From NCBI GenBank assembly GCA_914767885.1, contig CAJZBQ010000008.1, forward strand, positions 186,001-250,000: a DNA stretch of 64,000 nucleotides, read 5' to 3'. Of the stretch, positions 54,901-64,000 are shown in pieces. The notes under the pieces were generated by a model. The model was not told where the DNA came from. It worked only from the letters and a program-made list of their open reading frames with translations, and made no database searches. This DNA is from Blepharisma stoltei (lineage: Eukaryota > Ciliophora > Heterotrichea > Heterotrichida > Blepharismidae). Made by a program: the position numbers and the translations under genes. How positions within the stretch are numbered: position 1 is the stretch's first letter; each line of letters starts with the position of its first letter.

Positions 54901-57900
54901 GAAATAGAAAATTGTACGTTTATGTATAATTATTGCGAAAATGGATTATTTTATATAAATCTTGATATTTCTGAGTATACTGCTGATTATAATGAAACTC
55001 TTTACTTAAAGACTCTACTTCTGAATAATATATATATTCATGATTCACAATTTACGTCAAATTATGGGAATTTTGGTCTTGTTTATATTAGTTTTTTAGG
55101 TATGCTTCTGAATATTTATTTAGACAATTTGACTTTCGAATCAAATGGAGCTGACAATGGATCATTAATTTACATTTATAATGCACAAATTTTAGACGAG
55201 TATAAGGCTGAAACTGTTAGAACTATAGATATCTCATCAACTAAAACAGTTTCGGTTATTTTATCACCAAGATGATGTATTGCAATTTCCTGTGGATGGC
55301 ACAGCTTTGGCCTTGATTTTCCGACTGGAAAAATTTTTTGGTTCGACCAGACCATATGGGCCAAACTATAAATTTTCCCAGTGGGAAAATCAAGGCCAAA
55401 ATAGCGCCATCATGGGAAAACACTATAATATTTTTAATATCTATTTTAAAAATAATTATGCAACGGGAATGCTCAACACAATTAATTTGGTATATTTTTA
55501 CTTAATCTCTTCCTTAAAATTGATACAAAATTAGAATTATTTATATGAATTTTATAGAAATAGTTTGAACTAATTTGATGGATAAAGTGCAATTTAATAC
55601 TGTTTAAATAGCCAGCACAGTGTAATATTACATTTTTTTAATCAATTATTTATAAAAATAAACTCAATTTAAATTTTTTAAAACAATTAATCCAATTTAA
55701 ATTTGACTAGGATTTTGTATTCTAATCTAAAGAGAGTTATATAATTTGACTATAGATTCAAGCGGGTCTCCAAATAACGATAAAAATATCAAAACCTTAC
55801 TGCTAGATTATTTCATTGAAAATCGCCAAATTGAAGATTTATATATAAGCAGGCCAAAAATGCACCCAAAAATTCTTGATTGCGATTTTATGGTATCTTT
55901 AACAGACTCATATAATTTCAGTATCTATAACTTGTCATTATCAAATAATGTATGTAGAAACTCATCTCCAAATTTTCAGATCTACAATTCTGGAATAAAT
56001 GAAATCACTAAAATCAGCTGCTTTAACAATACTGGAAACGGACCATTACCTATATGTTTATATATAGCAGGAAATTTAGACAGAAACCTGTCAAATTCAA
56101 TTTTTATTAAAAACACAAATTATTTTGTATCAGGATATGGGGCAGTACAGATAAAAAGCGAAAATAATTTTCATGTTAAGAATTGCTCGTTTGAGGAAAA
56201 TTCAGCTAGTTTAGCACCTGCAATTTATGCTATGTGCCAAAATATTTATATTTTAAATTCCACATTTGAATCAAATGAATCAAAACAAGGCAATGGAGGG
56301 ACTTTACATTTTATTTCTGCAACTTCAACAATTAGACGGTCAGTTACTATTGAATCAAGCAGCTTCTGAAATAATTATGCATATGCAAATGGAGGGGGAG
56401 TGTATTTAGAAGAAAAATCTGCAATAACTGGAGGAATTGAACTTAAAATTATAGGGGCAAGCTTCGTTGGGAATTCTGCAACATATGGTTCAGGTTTATT
56501 TATTGACCAATCTGCAGCTTTGTCCCAGGATTCGATAATATCTTCTTCTATATTTCAAGAAAATTCTTCCAGCAAATCAGGCGCTATATTTTTGCAATAT
56601 TATAGAGGCATTATTTTGATACAAAACAGTGAATTTGTAGAAAATACTTCAGTTTTGTCAGCAGTTTTACATATTGATATTGCAGAGGATACAGAAAATC
56701 TTAATTCAAAAGTAAAAATTGAGTTTTCTACTTTTAGGGGGAATAAAGGAAAATCAATTATATATGGGGACAATCAGAACAGAAATTCATCAATTGAAAC
56801 TAAAAACTGTTTATTTGAGTATAATAAAGGCATAGTCGTTTATTTAGATTTTGACTATTTTTCTGAAACTGGATCAATTTTTCAGTACAATTCCGCCCCT
56901 ATTGCATCTTGCTTCTATCTCCAAAACTCAGCCGTACTATATGCAAGCTCAATTTTTTTGAATAACACAAGTGAGAAATACGGAGGTGTTATCTCTATCA
57001 CTTTTAAATCCATTTTTTACTGTGATCATTGCACATTTACAAAAAATCAAGCTTTAAAAGCCAAAGGAGGAGTCCTTGTCTCTGAGCAGGATTCTCAATT
57101 TTCAATATCAAATTCTCAATTTATTCAAAATTCCTGTGGAACTGATGGCTCAGCTATTTTTGTATTTAATTGCAACTCAACTGCATCCTCAATTGCACAT
57201 ATAGACTTTCTAAATAATCATGCATATGGCTCAGGTTTAATTTCTCTGATTAGTTCTCAAATATCTATATCATCAATAAATATATCAAGTAATTCAGCTG
57301 AAATTCAAACATCTGGGATTAAATTGGCACATTCTATTGTAAATATATATGACTCGGTCTTTGAGAACCAAGCTAGCATTTCTGGTAATTTTATATATGC
57401 AATTGCTGGAAGCTATGGTTTTATAAAAAATACAACTTTTTATAAAGGAAATTCATCAGAAAATGGAGGGGCAATTTATTCAAGTTCTAGCACCCTTTTA
57501 ATAGAGTCATCATCTTTTAGCCAACTTTTTTCTCGAATAGGAGGTGCAATTTATTGTGCCTTTGGCAGCAGTGCATCAATAAGTAATTGTGATTTTTTTG
57601 AATTAGAAAATTCAACGGATCTTGGGATAATAAATGCAAACCAAGCTACTTTGTCAGTCCAAAATTCTAGAATTCACCAATTTTCTGCAACAGCAATATA
57701 CGGAAACCAATTAAAAAAATTAGAAATAGAAAATTCAGTTTTCAGCAATGGGTTAGGATCAAACGGCGGGGCTGTCTGATGTGAATCTTGCAGTAAAGTT
57801 AGTATCAGGTCATCAGTTTTTGAAAATAACACAGCTGCCACATATGGAGGTGCCTTATATTTTACCACAACCAGCAGAGTTAAAGCAGTCCATGAGATTT

Positions 57901-60900
57901 CTACAAGTACATTTAAAAGCAATACTGCTCAAAATGGAGGGGCTATATATTCAGATGATATTGATTTAGACGTTCTCTTGTCATTATTTATACTAAATAA
58001 AGCTATTTCAAGCCAAGATTCAGATAGCAACATCGAATTTGGAAAAGGTGGAGGGATTCTTGTAAGCTGCTCCACATATCAGTCATGCAAATTGAATATC
58101 AAATCTAATAATTTTACTGAAAATACTGCGAAATACAATGGTGGCGCTATTAGTTGGGATTATAAACTGCCAAATTTTGCTAACAACTCGTATTTAAATA
58201 ATTCTGCTGAGTATGGGGATGAAATTGCATCTTTTCCTGCTAACTCCCCCCCCCCTCCGTGAGCGAACAAAACCATTAGAAAAATCGCCATTTTTTGACC
58301 AAAAACCCACCCTCCGTGAGTGAACAAAAATTTTTTTAATAGAAAAAATTTTAATGGAAAAAATTTTGATATATAAGTGATAATTAGTATAATGAAATCT
58401 AGAGCTAATTCTGTTTAATTTTAAACAAATTGCGTTTTAAAACATAAATTTTGCAAATTAAATTAATATTTGCTTCCCAATTTTTGCAAATTAGGATTTT
58501 TTTAAATTTCGAAAAAAATATTTTTTATAAAATTTATATATAAAATTTTTTTTAAAAAAAAAAATTAACCCCCCTCCGTGAGCGAACAAAATTTTTTTGT
58601 TCGCTCACGGGAGGGGGGGGGGGAGTAAGCTGATGCGAATAAATATAGATGGGATTTTAGAAGGCTATAAAAATAATACAGGATCAGCTGATCCTATCTC
58701 TATATCAAATTTAACAGAAATTGCACCAGGGCAGAACATCAAAAGTCCATTGTTAATCGCTCTAGTTGACCAGTCAAATAGTATCATACAAACTGATAAC
58801 TGAAGCACGGCTGAGCTGATCGCTATTAATTCCACAACCCAAATTTCAGGTAAAATCAAAGTGACATCAGTTAAAGGAATATTTAATTTTTCTGAATTCT
58901 CTATTTCAGAAGAGCCAGGGTCTGATATTCAAATTATGGTCACTTCTATAGCAATAGATACAGACAAGCTGAAAAACTCAGGAGAAGATTTTTTTAGTAA
59001 AAATTTGGTTTTTAATGGAAATATAAGGAAATGCGAAATCGGAGAAATAAAAACTGGAAAAAATTGTGAAATATGCCCTGAAGGATTTTACAGCTTAAAC
59101 CCAAGCCTAATGGCATGTAATGCTTGTCCAGAGACTGCTATATGCTATGGAAATTGAACAATGGTTCCTAGGCCAGGATATTGGAGAGACAATAAGTATA
59201 CTTAACTTATTTGTTCAGTGATTTATAAGTTGGATTCTTCCTTACTCCCCCCCCCCTCCGTGAGCGAACAAAACCATTAGAAAAATCGCCATTTTTTGAC
59301 CAAAACCCACCCTCCGTGAGTGAACAAAAATTTTTTTAATAGAAAAAATTTTAATGGAAAAAAAATTTTGATATATAAGTGATAATTAGTATAATGAAAT
59401 CTAGAGCTAATTCTGTTTAATTTTAAACAAAATTGCGTTTTTAAAACATAAATTTTGCAAATTAAATTAATATTTGCTTCCCAATTTTTGCAAATTAGGA
59501 TTTTTTTTAAATTTCGAAAAAAAATATTTTTTATAAAATTTATATATAAATTTTTTTTAAAAAAAAAAATTAACCCCCCTCCGTGAGCGAACAAAATTGT
59601 TTTGTTCGCTCACGGAGGGGGGGGGGGGGAGTTAGGGTGATTTTATCATGCTTGGGTCAGCCCTTTTAACTCCAACTTATAAAGCCGCGGGCTCTCCTAC
59701 AAACCAAAATGGAGGAGGCAATCGGAAATTTTTGCATTACCAAAGCTGGCCAGATAGCCCTGCACGGGACTCGTTGGCCTCACCCTTAACTTGACTCCAG
59801 CACGTGTTCCACCCAAAGTCAGCCTTCTTTGGTATGCCTAGTTATTAAAACCCCATGCTTCCTTAGAATATATAATAAGTAATGTTTTGGCATAATGGAT
59901 AAAGGTTCACTAGATAAACCAAACCTTCTTAATAAAGCTAAAAAGGAGGTGGGGATCTCAGAAGCCATTTTATTATTATGACAATCATTATACAGAAAAA
60001 TTTTGGGAATGCCCGTATCCTTCTGCTTGCTTAGGCTCACCTAATAAAACCCATATCTCTTATACAGGAGAATGCAGCAAAGGTTATAAGGGTAATAAGT
60101 GCCAATCATGCAAAAAGGGATACACTCACACATTTATAATAAGTGTAAAAAGTGTCCAAGCTCAGCAATCAATATACTGATATTATATCTAAGGTCTGTT
60201 TTTAGCTTGCCTTGGGTTAAAACTGCTGCATACATTGGCATGAGATATCTCACTCCGACAGATTTTAGCCCAGAATAAGCTAAAAGCAGTTAAAGACTAT
60301 AGGACTAATTGGAGCAGGGCTTTTATTTCTTCTATTTATTATTGTAAAAGAAACAAGAAAATCTGCTTTTAAGCCTAAATCACATATGTCAATCTATATG
60401 AAAATCTTATTAAATTATTTGCAATTGATCATTCCAATGTAAATATTAATATGACCTCTTGGCCACGCAGCTTTACTAGGCTTCTCCTTCCAACTCCAAG
60501 CCTCAATTTCCCACAGGGTAAAATCCAATCTTAAAAAAGGGACTTAGGCTAGACTCCGCACACTCCCAGAATTACTTGACTAGTATCACTGTCATTTCTG
60601 GGCAAGCAAGATAATATTAAATATGTGTCGAGCCTTTTGGCCATCCGGGCAACTCTTTAGCGTGAAGGAGCTACAAATCTTTTCTTTTTACCAAGAGTTC
60701 CAGATTTCTATGAAGGGAAACCATTTTCAAGTCAGATGGCAGGAAAGACAGCCATCGAGATCCGAAGGCAGAAGCCGAGGTGAAGCACCCTGTATTGGAC
60801 GTTAAACGAGAACCTTAAACTAATTAATCGATGATCACTCCAATATCTGCTTTTAAGCTAAATTGGTCATCAGAAGTTTTGGCCCTTTTTGAATTCCAAA

Positions 60901-62141
60901 GCAACACAGATTATATACAGCCCCAAATTTACTCAGTTCAATGCCTTTTGCAAAAATATAGCTCCCAACAATCCACTTATTTTGAGACTCTTTTTATAAC
61001 TGCTCTAATCCCATTTGTACTGATTATTTTATTGATAATATTTTGAATGATTTTGAAGCTGGTGAAATCTTCATTTCCAACGTTTTGAGATGATTTTATA
61101 TCGACGTGCATTATTTTATTATTTTTACTACACTCAAGTATTGTTAAAAAAATGTTTGCGTCGATGAATTGCACTGAGATTAATAATGGGGAATATTGAC
61201 TTGAAGAAGACCTTGATATAAAATGCTGAAATTATGAACAAACTTACTTATTTAAGTACATATAACTCTTAGCACACACACTAAGAGGTTGCGTTCCTTT
61301 ATAAAATGTCTCTAGCACTGGTTACCAGGGGGACGCTTAGAGATGATGCTACCGACTTTGACGGCTCATGAGTGAGCGATATCTCTTTTCCTTGATCCTA
61401 TATGGTAACTAAAGACTTATTTGCTGCCTCAAATTGAAGTAGAAAAACCAAAATCCTTTCAGATTTCCTAATAATGGGTAGATGGTGCCAAATTGTTTTG
61501 CCACTCATATTAAGGATAGAATTCCCATAAAAAAACCCCTCATAGTCATAAAATGCCAAATGAGTGGCCAAATAGCCAATTACCACCTTACTTATACCGC
61601 CATTTTATTACGCTGAAGTTATGAGCATTATTTTTACGTAATGACTATATCTTTGCCAACTATCATTATATGAGGAATTATTTTACCTACAGTTTGTTTA
61701 ATAGCTCTCATTAGAGACAAAGAGAATCTTAAATCAATAAATATTCGTGTGAGATATGGGTTTATTTTTAATGGTTACAAGGAAAGTAAATTCTATTGGG
61801 AATTTATCATTTTATATAGCAAAATCGTCTTAATATGCTGCTCAATATTTTATCAAAGAATTTCCTTAAAACTCCAAGCCGTTTCTGCTACAATTTTATA
61901 TACAATTTATTTTCGCCTGCAATACTCAAATAATCCTTATAGTGAAAATGATTTAAATCGGACTGAATTGCGCTCTAAATTCGCCTGTTTATTTACTATT
62001 TACTGCGGACTTTTTTATTTGATGGGATCATTAAATGAAGGAGTCAGCTATTTTTTATTTAGTCTCATTGCTTTGATAAATCTCTATTTTTTATGTTTTA
62101 TGTGTTTTTGCATTGCAAAGACAATTTTTAACAAAAAATAA
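51901..62141 (+). CDS. Large LNR / Pmp-like beta-helix / multi-span membrane protein, copy 2, with ten eliminated segments and one apparent frameshift
   Basis: Same architecture as copy 1: signal peptide (M-W-L-Q-V-I-V-L-L-A-S-A-S), a longer LNR array (51950-52830), beta-helix repeats (N-G-G-A-I-Y, G-G-A-I-Y-C-A-F), an EGF-like stretch (I-R-K-C-E-I-G-E-I-K-T-G-K-N-C-E-I-C-P) and a C-terminal multi-span region ending at 62141. Ten segments interrupt it: 52898-53049, 53639-54158, 54668-54832, 55278-55401, 55491-55737, 58241-58625, 59197-59988, 60175-60299, about 60438-60843 and 61261-61638. Removing them leaves 6,947 nt, one short of 2,316 codons, so copy 2 is about as long as copy 1. The missing base maps to about 60143 (after K-K-G-Y-T-H-T-F). 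It may be a real lesion or a sequencing error. Confidence 0.72.
52898..53049. other. TA-bounded eliminated segment (152 bp) in LNR copy 2
   Basis: AT-rich with stops. TA at 52898-52899 and 53050-53051. The join reads D-P-R-H-L-V-Y-F-D-N-C, aligning with S-Y-I-V-H-L-E-D-C of copy 1. Confidence 0.72.
53639..54158 (+). mobile_element. SINE-like retro-insertion (520 bp) in LNR copy 2
   Basis: ACGTTTAAAAAC (left) and ACATTTAAAAAC (right) form an imperfect target duplication that includes the TA (53639-53640, 54159-54160). Near the left edge is GGATATGGCGG, like the 5' ends of other copies in opposite orientation. The join reads S-T-F-K-N-L-I-F-D-G-S. Confidence 0.75.
54668..54832. other. Eliminated segment (165 bp), easily misread as coding
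   Basis: TA at 54668-54669 and 54833-54834, inside a TATATAC direct repeat. The segment has only one in-frame stop (TAA at about 54727). The join reads N-L-V-Y-K-K-S-K-I-S and aligns residue for residue with N-V-V-F-K-Q-T-L-P-G of copy 1. Confidence 0.75.
55278..55401. other. Eliminated segment (124 bp) containing an 18-bp inverted repeat
   Basis: TTTGGCCTTGATTTTCC and GGAAAATCAAGGCCAAA face each other (about 55311-55327 and 55384-55400), so the segment can fold or be a tiny MITE. TA at 55278-55279 and 55402-55403. The join reads R-W-C-S-A-I-M-G-K-H-Y-N. Confidence 0.65.
55491..55737. other. TA-bounded eliminated segment (247 bp) in LNR copy 2
   Basis: AT-rich with stops in frame. TA at 55491-55492 and 55738-55739. 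The join reads T-I-N-L-V-Y-N-L-T-I-D, matching N-N-M-V-N-I-N-W-K-Y of copy 1 in length. Confidence 0.62.
58241..58625 (+). mobile_element. MITE family 1 copy H (385 bp), forward, in LNR copy 2
   Basis: Intact ends, internal motif near 58310, hairpin at the right (58567-58618). TA at 58241-58242 and 58626-58627. The join reads S-F-P-A-K-L-M-R-I, as expected from copy 1. Confidence 0.86.
59197..59988 (-). mobile_element. SINE-like retro-insertion (about 402 bp net) carrying a nested MITE
   Basis: Left and right flanks (GACAATAAGTATAC and GACAATCATTATAC) form an imperfect 14-bp target duplication. The element is homologous to 9899-10298 in the same orientation (AACTCCAACT, CTTGACTCCAGCACGTGTTCC, CCATTTTATTATTATGAC). 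A 390-bp family 1 MITE (59243-59632) interrupts it. TA-to-TA removal gives D-N-K-Y-T-E-K-F-W-E-C-P, matching copy 1. Confidence 0.78.
59243..59632 (+). mobile_element. MITE family 1 copy I (390 bp), nested in a SINE
   Basis: An intact copy with the usual three-motif layout and a right-end hairpin (59575-59627). TA at 59243-59244 and 59633-59634 lie in SINE sequence, not in coding sequence. It therefore jumped into the SINE after the SINE had landed in the gene, or came with it. Confidence 0.85.
60175..60299. other. TA-bounded eliminated segment (125 bp) in LNR copy 2
   Basis: TA at 60175-60176 and 60300-60301. The join reads S-S-A-I-N-I-G-L-I-G-A-G-L-L-F, which starts the first C-terminal membrane span as in copy 1. 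Confidence 0.6.
60438..60843. mobile_element. SINE-like retro-insertion (406 bp) whose left TA has become TG
   Basis: TGATCATTCCAATG (60426-60439) and TGATCACTCCAATA (60832-60845) are the target duplication. The right copy keeps TA (60844-60845) but the left has TG. The body resembles 6550-6770 (CAGAATTACTTGACTAGTAT, ATATGTGTCGAGC). The join expected from copy 1 is L-I-I-P-I-S-A-F-K-L-N-W. Confidence 0.68.
61261..61638 (-). mobile_element. SINE-like retro-insertion (378 bp) in LNR copy 2
   Basis: TA at 61261-61262 and 61639-61640. On the minus strand the 5' end reads GTAATAAAATGGCGGTATAAG, fitting the shared AATAAAATGGC start. The target duplication is weak (TTAAGTACATATAAC against TTTTTACGTAATGAC). 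The join reads L-F-K-Y-I-M-T-I-S-L-P. Confidence 0.65.
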
Positions 62142-62199
62142 ACATTTTTTAAAGATTAAATGGCGAATTATTTATAGATTTCCAGTAAATATTTCTTTT

Positions 62200-62705
62200 A
62201 ATGGAATTCATGCCTGATTGGTTCTTTTAGTGTATGATAGAGCAGCTCAATTGAGAAGATATGTAGATGTGAATTATATTATAATGGCTATTTTCCGATG
62301 ATGGCGATCTATGAGCTATAGCTATAAGTAGAGATTTAAATGAACTTTTAGCCCAGAGCGGCCTTACTTGCCACAGAATTTTTGCCATAAGAAATAGTTT
62401 TTATGCTAAAAGGAGATATAATAAAGCATTAAAACATTAATATGATGAGCCAAGTACAAATAAATATTATATTGCAGTAGTTAATGCCCTTTATAAGCAA
62501 GAAAAATGAAAGCAATCGCTTTGGCGCTATAGTGAGACTATTAGAACAAAGTTGCTTTATGATACATATTATTGGTATAAAGGAAACGCTCTCAGTGAAT
62601 TAGGTAAAAGAGAAATAGTTATTGAGTGTTTTCATGAAGCCTGCAGAATAAATTGCAGAGATGCTCAATATCTTAGCACCCGCCTCCCTAGAATAGAATA
62701 AGCTA
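62200..62705 (+). pseudogene. Decayed TPR-repeat gene fragment
   Basis: Around 62555-62680 one frame reads Y-Y-W-Y-K-G-N-A-L-S-E-L-G-K-R, then I-E-C-F-H-E-A-C-R-I-N, a typical tetratricopeptide repeat. Upstream, similar but stop-broken pieces occur (L-A-Q-S-G-L-T and Y-N-K-A-L-K-H followed by TAA). No intact start or end and no clear IES pattern would repair it, so I call it a pseudogene. A heavily IES-interrupted gene remains possible. Confidence 0.45.
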
Positions 62706-63190
62706 CTACTTATTGAAATCAATATTTAATTAAAATAAATCATTATAATAACTTAATTATTATTTCTTCCTGCTCAAAAAAAATGATTTTCTTTTATTTT
62801 CAAGCCAATAGCATGCAACTTGATTTTTTTAAAAATTATTTCTCCTGGATAATGTAATTCTGGTGCTAGCTATAGAAAGGTTGCAATAGTTGAATTTTTT
62901 TCCTGATTCGCTTTATGTTTCAAAATCCTTTAGCAATTGTTAGATCTTTTATTTTAAGTTTATTAAGCCTAATTTATCTAAAGAACATCAGCATTAATTT
63001 TCTGTGCTTCTAAAATTGCTTATTAAATCCAAAGCAATCCTTTGATTCTATAGTTAAAATATAAAAATATCTATCCTTAATAAATTTCATAAAAGAATTT
63101 ATTCTAGCCTATCTAGGTTTTGCTTTATTTCTATTCCATATTTTAATTTTACACACATTTATGAGAAACTATTTAAGTTTAAGGCTTTCC
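62706..63190. other. Intergenic AT-rich stretch, nothing recognised
   Basis: No frame, repeat family member or structured element was seen between the TPR remnant and the 3' end of the membrane-protein gene. Confidence 0.5.
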
Positions 63191-64000
63191 TTACCTCGAA
63201 GAAAATTGGACAGTGAAGTATCTTCCAATCATATAAAGTGTCTCCACCACAAACACCTGCACCAAAATTCCATAAAGGAAAGAAATAGCCCAATATCCGC
63301 TCCATTCGAAGCAGAAATCAATATTTAGCAGCACAATCCCAATAATTGATCCAATAAGCACCGAAATCCCTACAATAACTGCTGCAATTGACCACATAGG
63401 CGCTTTGCTTCTATCAATAGCGAATGCTGAAATCATGAAAAGTTCTATTGGGGTCGCTATAAGTAGAGCTAAAATTGTGTAGCCAAAGTACACTGCTTCA
63501 TAGTCATTAAACAAGGTCTCAGTTGACGCTGATTTGCCTTTGCTGATATTTTCGAATCCATATATAAGTAGCCCTTCTAGCAATAATTCGAAAACAATGA
63601 CTGTAATCAATATAAACAGCCTAATAGCCCTTGGGAAGTGATTTCTGAAATAAATGAGCCCAAATAGTAAATGGCCTTCTAATAATGATTGCAACTCAGT
63701 TTCTGCAAACTCCTCTTTATTTACCTCTTCTTCATCAGGCTGAGCTTTACTCAAAACAGGGTCTGATGACTGGAATTCTGTGAAAACTCCTCCTTTAGTC
63801 GGTACTCCTTTTACGTCATTAGGAGTCTTCGGGGTTGACGGGCCATCCTCTTTTTCTACCAGAACACTCACATTTGGAGGATTAGGTATTGGCTCAATAA
63901 TCTGCTCATCTTGAATGCTCTCTAATGCCAAACTTCCTGCAGGATTATTTGGAGCCTTTACATTTTCTTCATTTTTATTTTCAGTATCCACATATTCTTG
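63191..64000 (-). CDS. Membrane protein, 5' end outside window, unknown
   Basis: 270 residues are visible and the frame stays open to the window edge. The N-terminal ~110 residues are acidic, Pro/Ser/Thr-rich and probably cytosolic. Four hydrophobic segments follow (about 63610-63560, 63500-63440, 63400-63330 and 63290-63200 on the minus strand), after F-R-N-H-F-P-R-A-I-R. The end is Y-M-I-G-R-Y-F-T-V-Q-F-S-S-R and TAA. The look is that of ciliate multi-span proteins of unknown role. No family recognised. No interruption in the visible part. Confidence 0.6.
   Translation of the reverse strand, partial: QEYVDTENKNEENVKAPNNPAGSLALESIQDEQIIEPIPNPPNVSVLVEKEDGPSTPKTPNDVKGVPTKGGVFTEFQSSDPVLSKAQPDEEEVNKEEFAETELQSLLEGHLLFGLIYFRNHFPRAIRLFILITVIVFELLLEGLLIYGFENISKGKSASTETLFNDYEAVYFGYTILALLIATPIELFMISAFAIDRSKAPMWSIAAVIVGISVLIGSIIGIVLLNIDFCFEWSGYWAISFLYGILVQVFVVETLYMIGRYFTVQFSSR

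Overview
This window looks like germline (micronuclear) DNA of a heterotrich ciliate, most likely Blepharisma or a close relative. Four things seen in the sequence point there. (1) TGA is read as tryptophan throughout conserved proteins, while TAA and TAG end genes. (2) Two genes carry ultra-short introns, of 15 and 16 nt. (3) Most genes are cut by AT-rich or repeat-derived segments that break the frame but drop out cleanly between two TA dinucleotides, as ciliate internal eliminated segments (IESs) do. (4) Intergenic DNA is very AT-rich. For every gene with a complete set of called IESs, removing them leaves one frame of length divisible by 3. The one exception is the second LNR/beta-helix gene, which is off by exactly one base. 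I could not run searches; family names rest on motif recognition.

Layout, left to right: CFAP58 (+, 5' end outside the window, 1-3981); an unknown basic protein (+, 4165-5705); DNA primase large subunit (+, 5735-7699); a TORTIFOLIA1-like HEAT-repeat protein (+, 7765-11439); ribosomal protein eS17 (-, 11737-12111); an MSH2-like protein lacking its N-terminal domains (-, 12351-14271); a TBC-domain protein (+, 14739-16167); an OSCA/TMEM63-like channel (-, 16177-20046); a double cyclic-nucleotide-binding protein (-, 21031-22822); phosphatidylserine synthase (+, 24121-25888); MYCBP (+, 26023-26322); an R2R3-MYB (-, 26823-27802); a repeat-rich gene desert (27803-31158); a giant macroglobulin-like protein (+, 31159-38564); a coiled-coil protein (-, 38593-41590); a small Cys-rich protein (+, 42243-42680); a decayed copy and then two full tandem copies of a huge LNR / beta-helix / multi-membrane-span surface protein (+, 43618-62141); a TPR pseudogene; and a partial membrane protein (-, 63191-64000).

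Three kinds of mobile DNA supply most large IESs. Family 1 MITEs (about 385-396 bp when intact) have C-rich ends followed by CTCCGTGAGCGAACAAAA and a hairpin near one end. Family 2 (303-740) has the same layout with an unrelated end motif. Family 3 is degenerate, with CTTTAAATTGAAACAAAA-like ends. Separate SINE-like retro-insertions (about 375-675 bp, GC-richer, simple-repeat tails, 9-15 bp target duplications) sit inside coding exons, and their duplicated target supplies the two TAs used for in-frame removal. One locus (59197-59988) has a MITE nested in a SINE nested in a gene.

The genes are an ordinary mix of cilia, replication, repair, lipid, signalling and surface functions, with no operon logic. 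The notable content is the density and variety of eliminated DNA inside genes, and the tandem surface-protein family.
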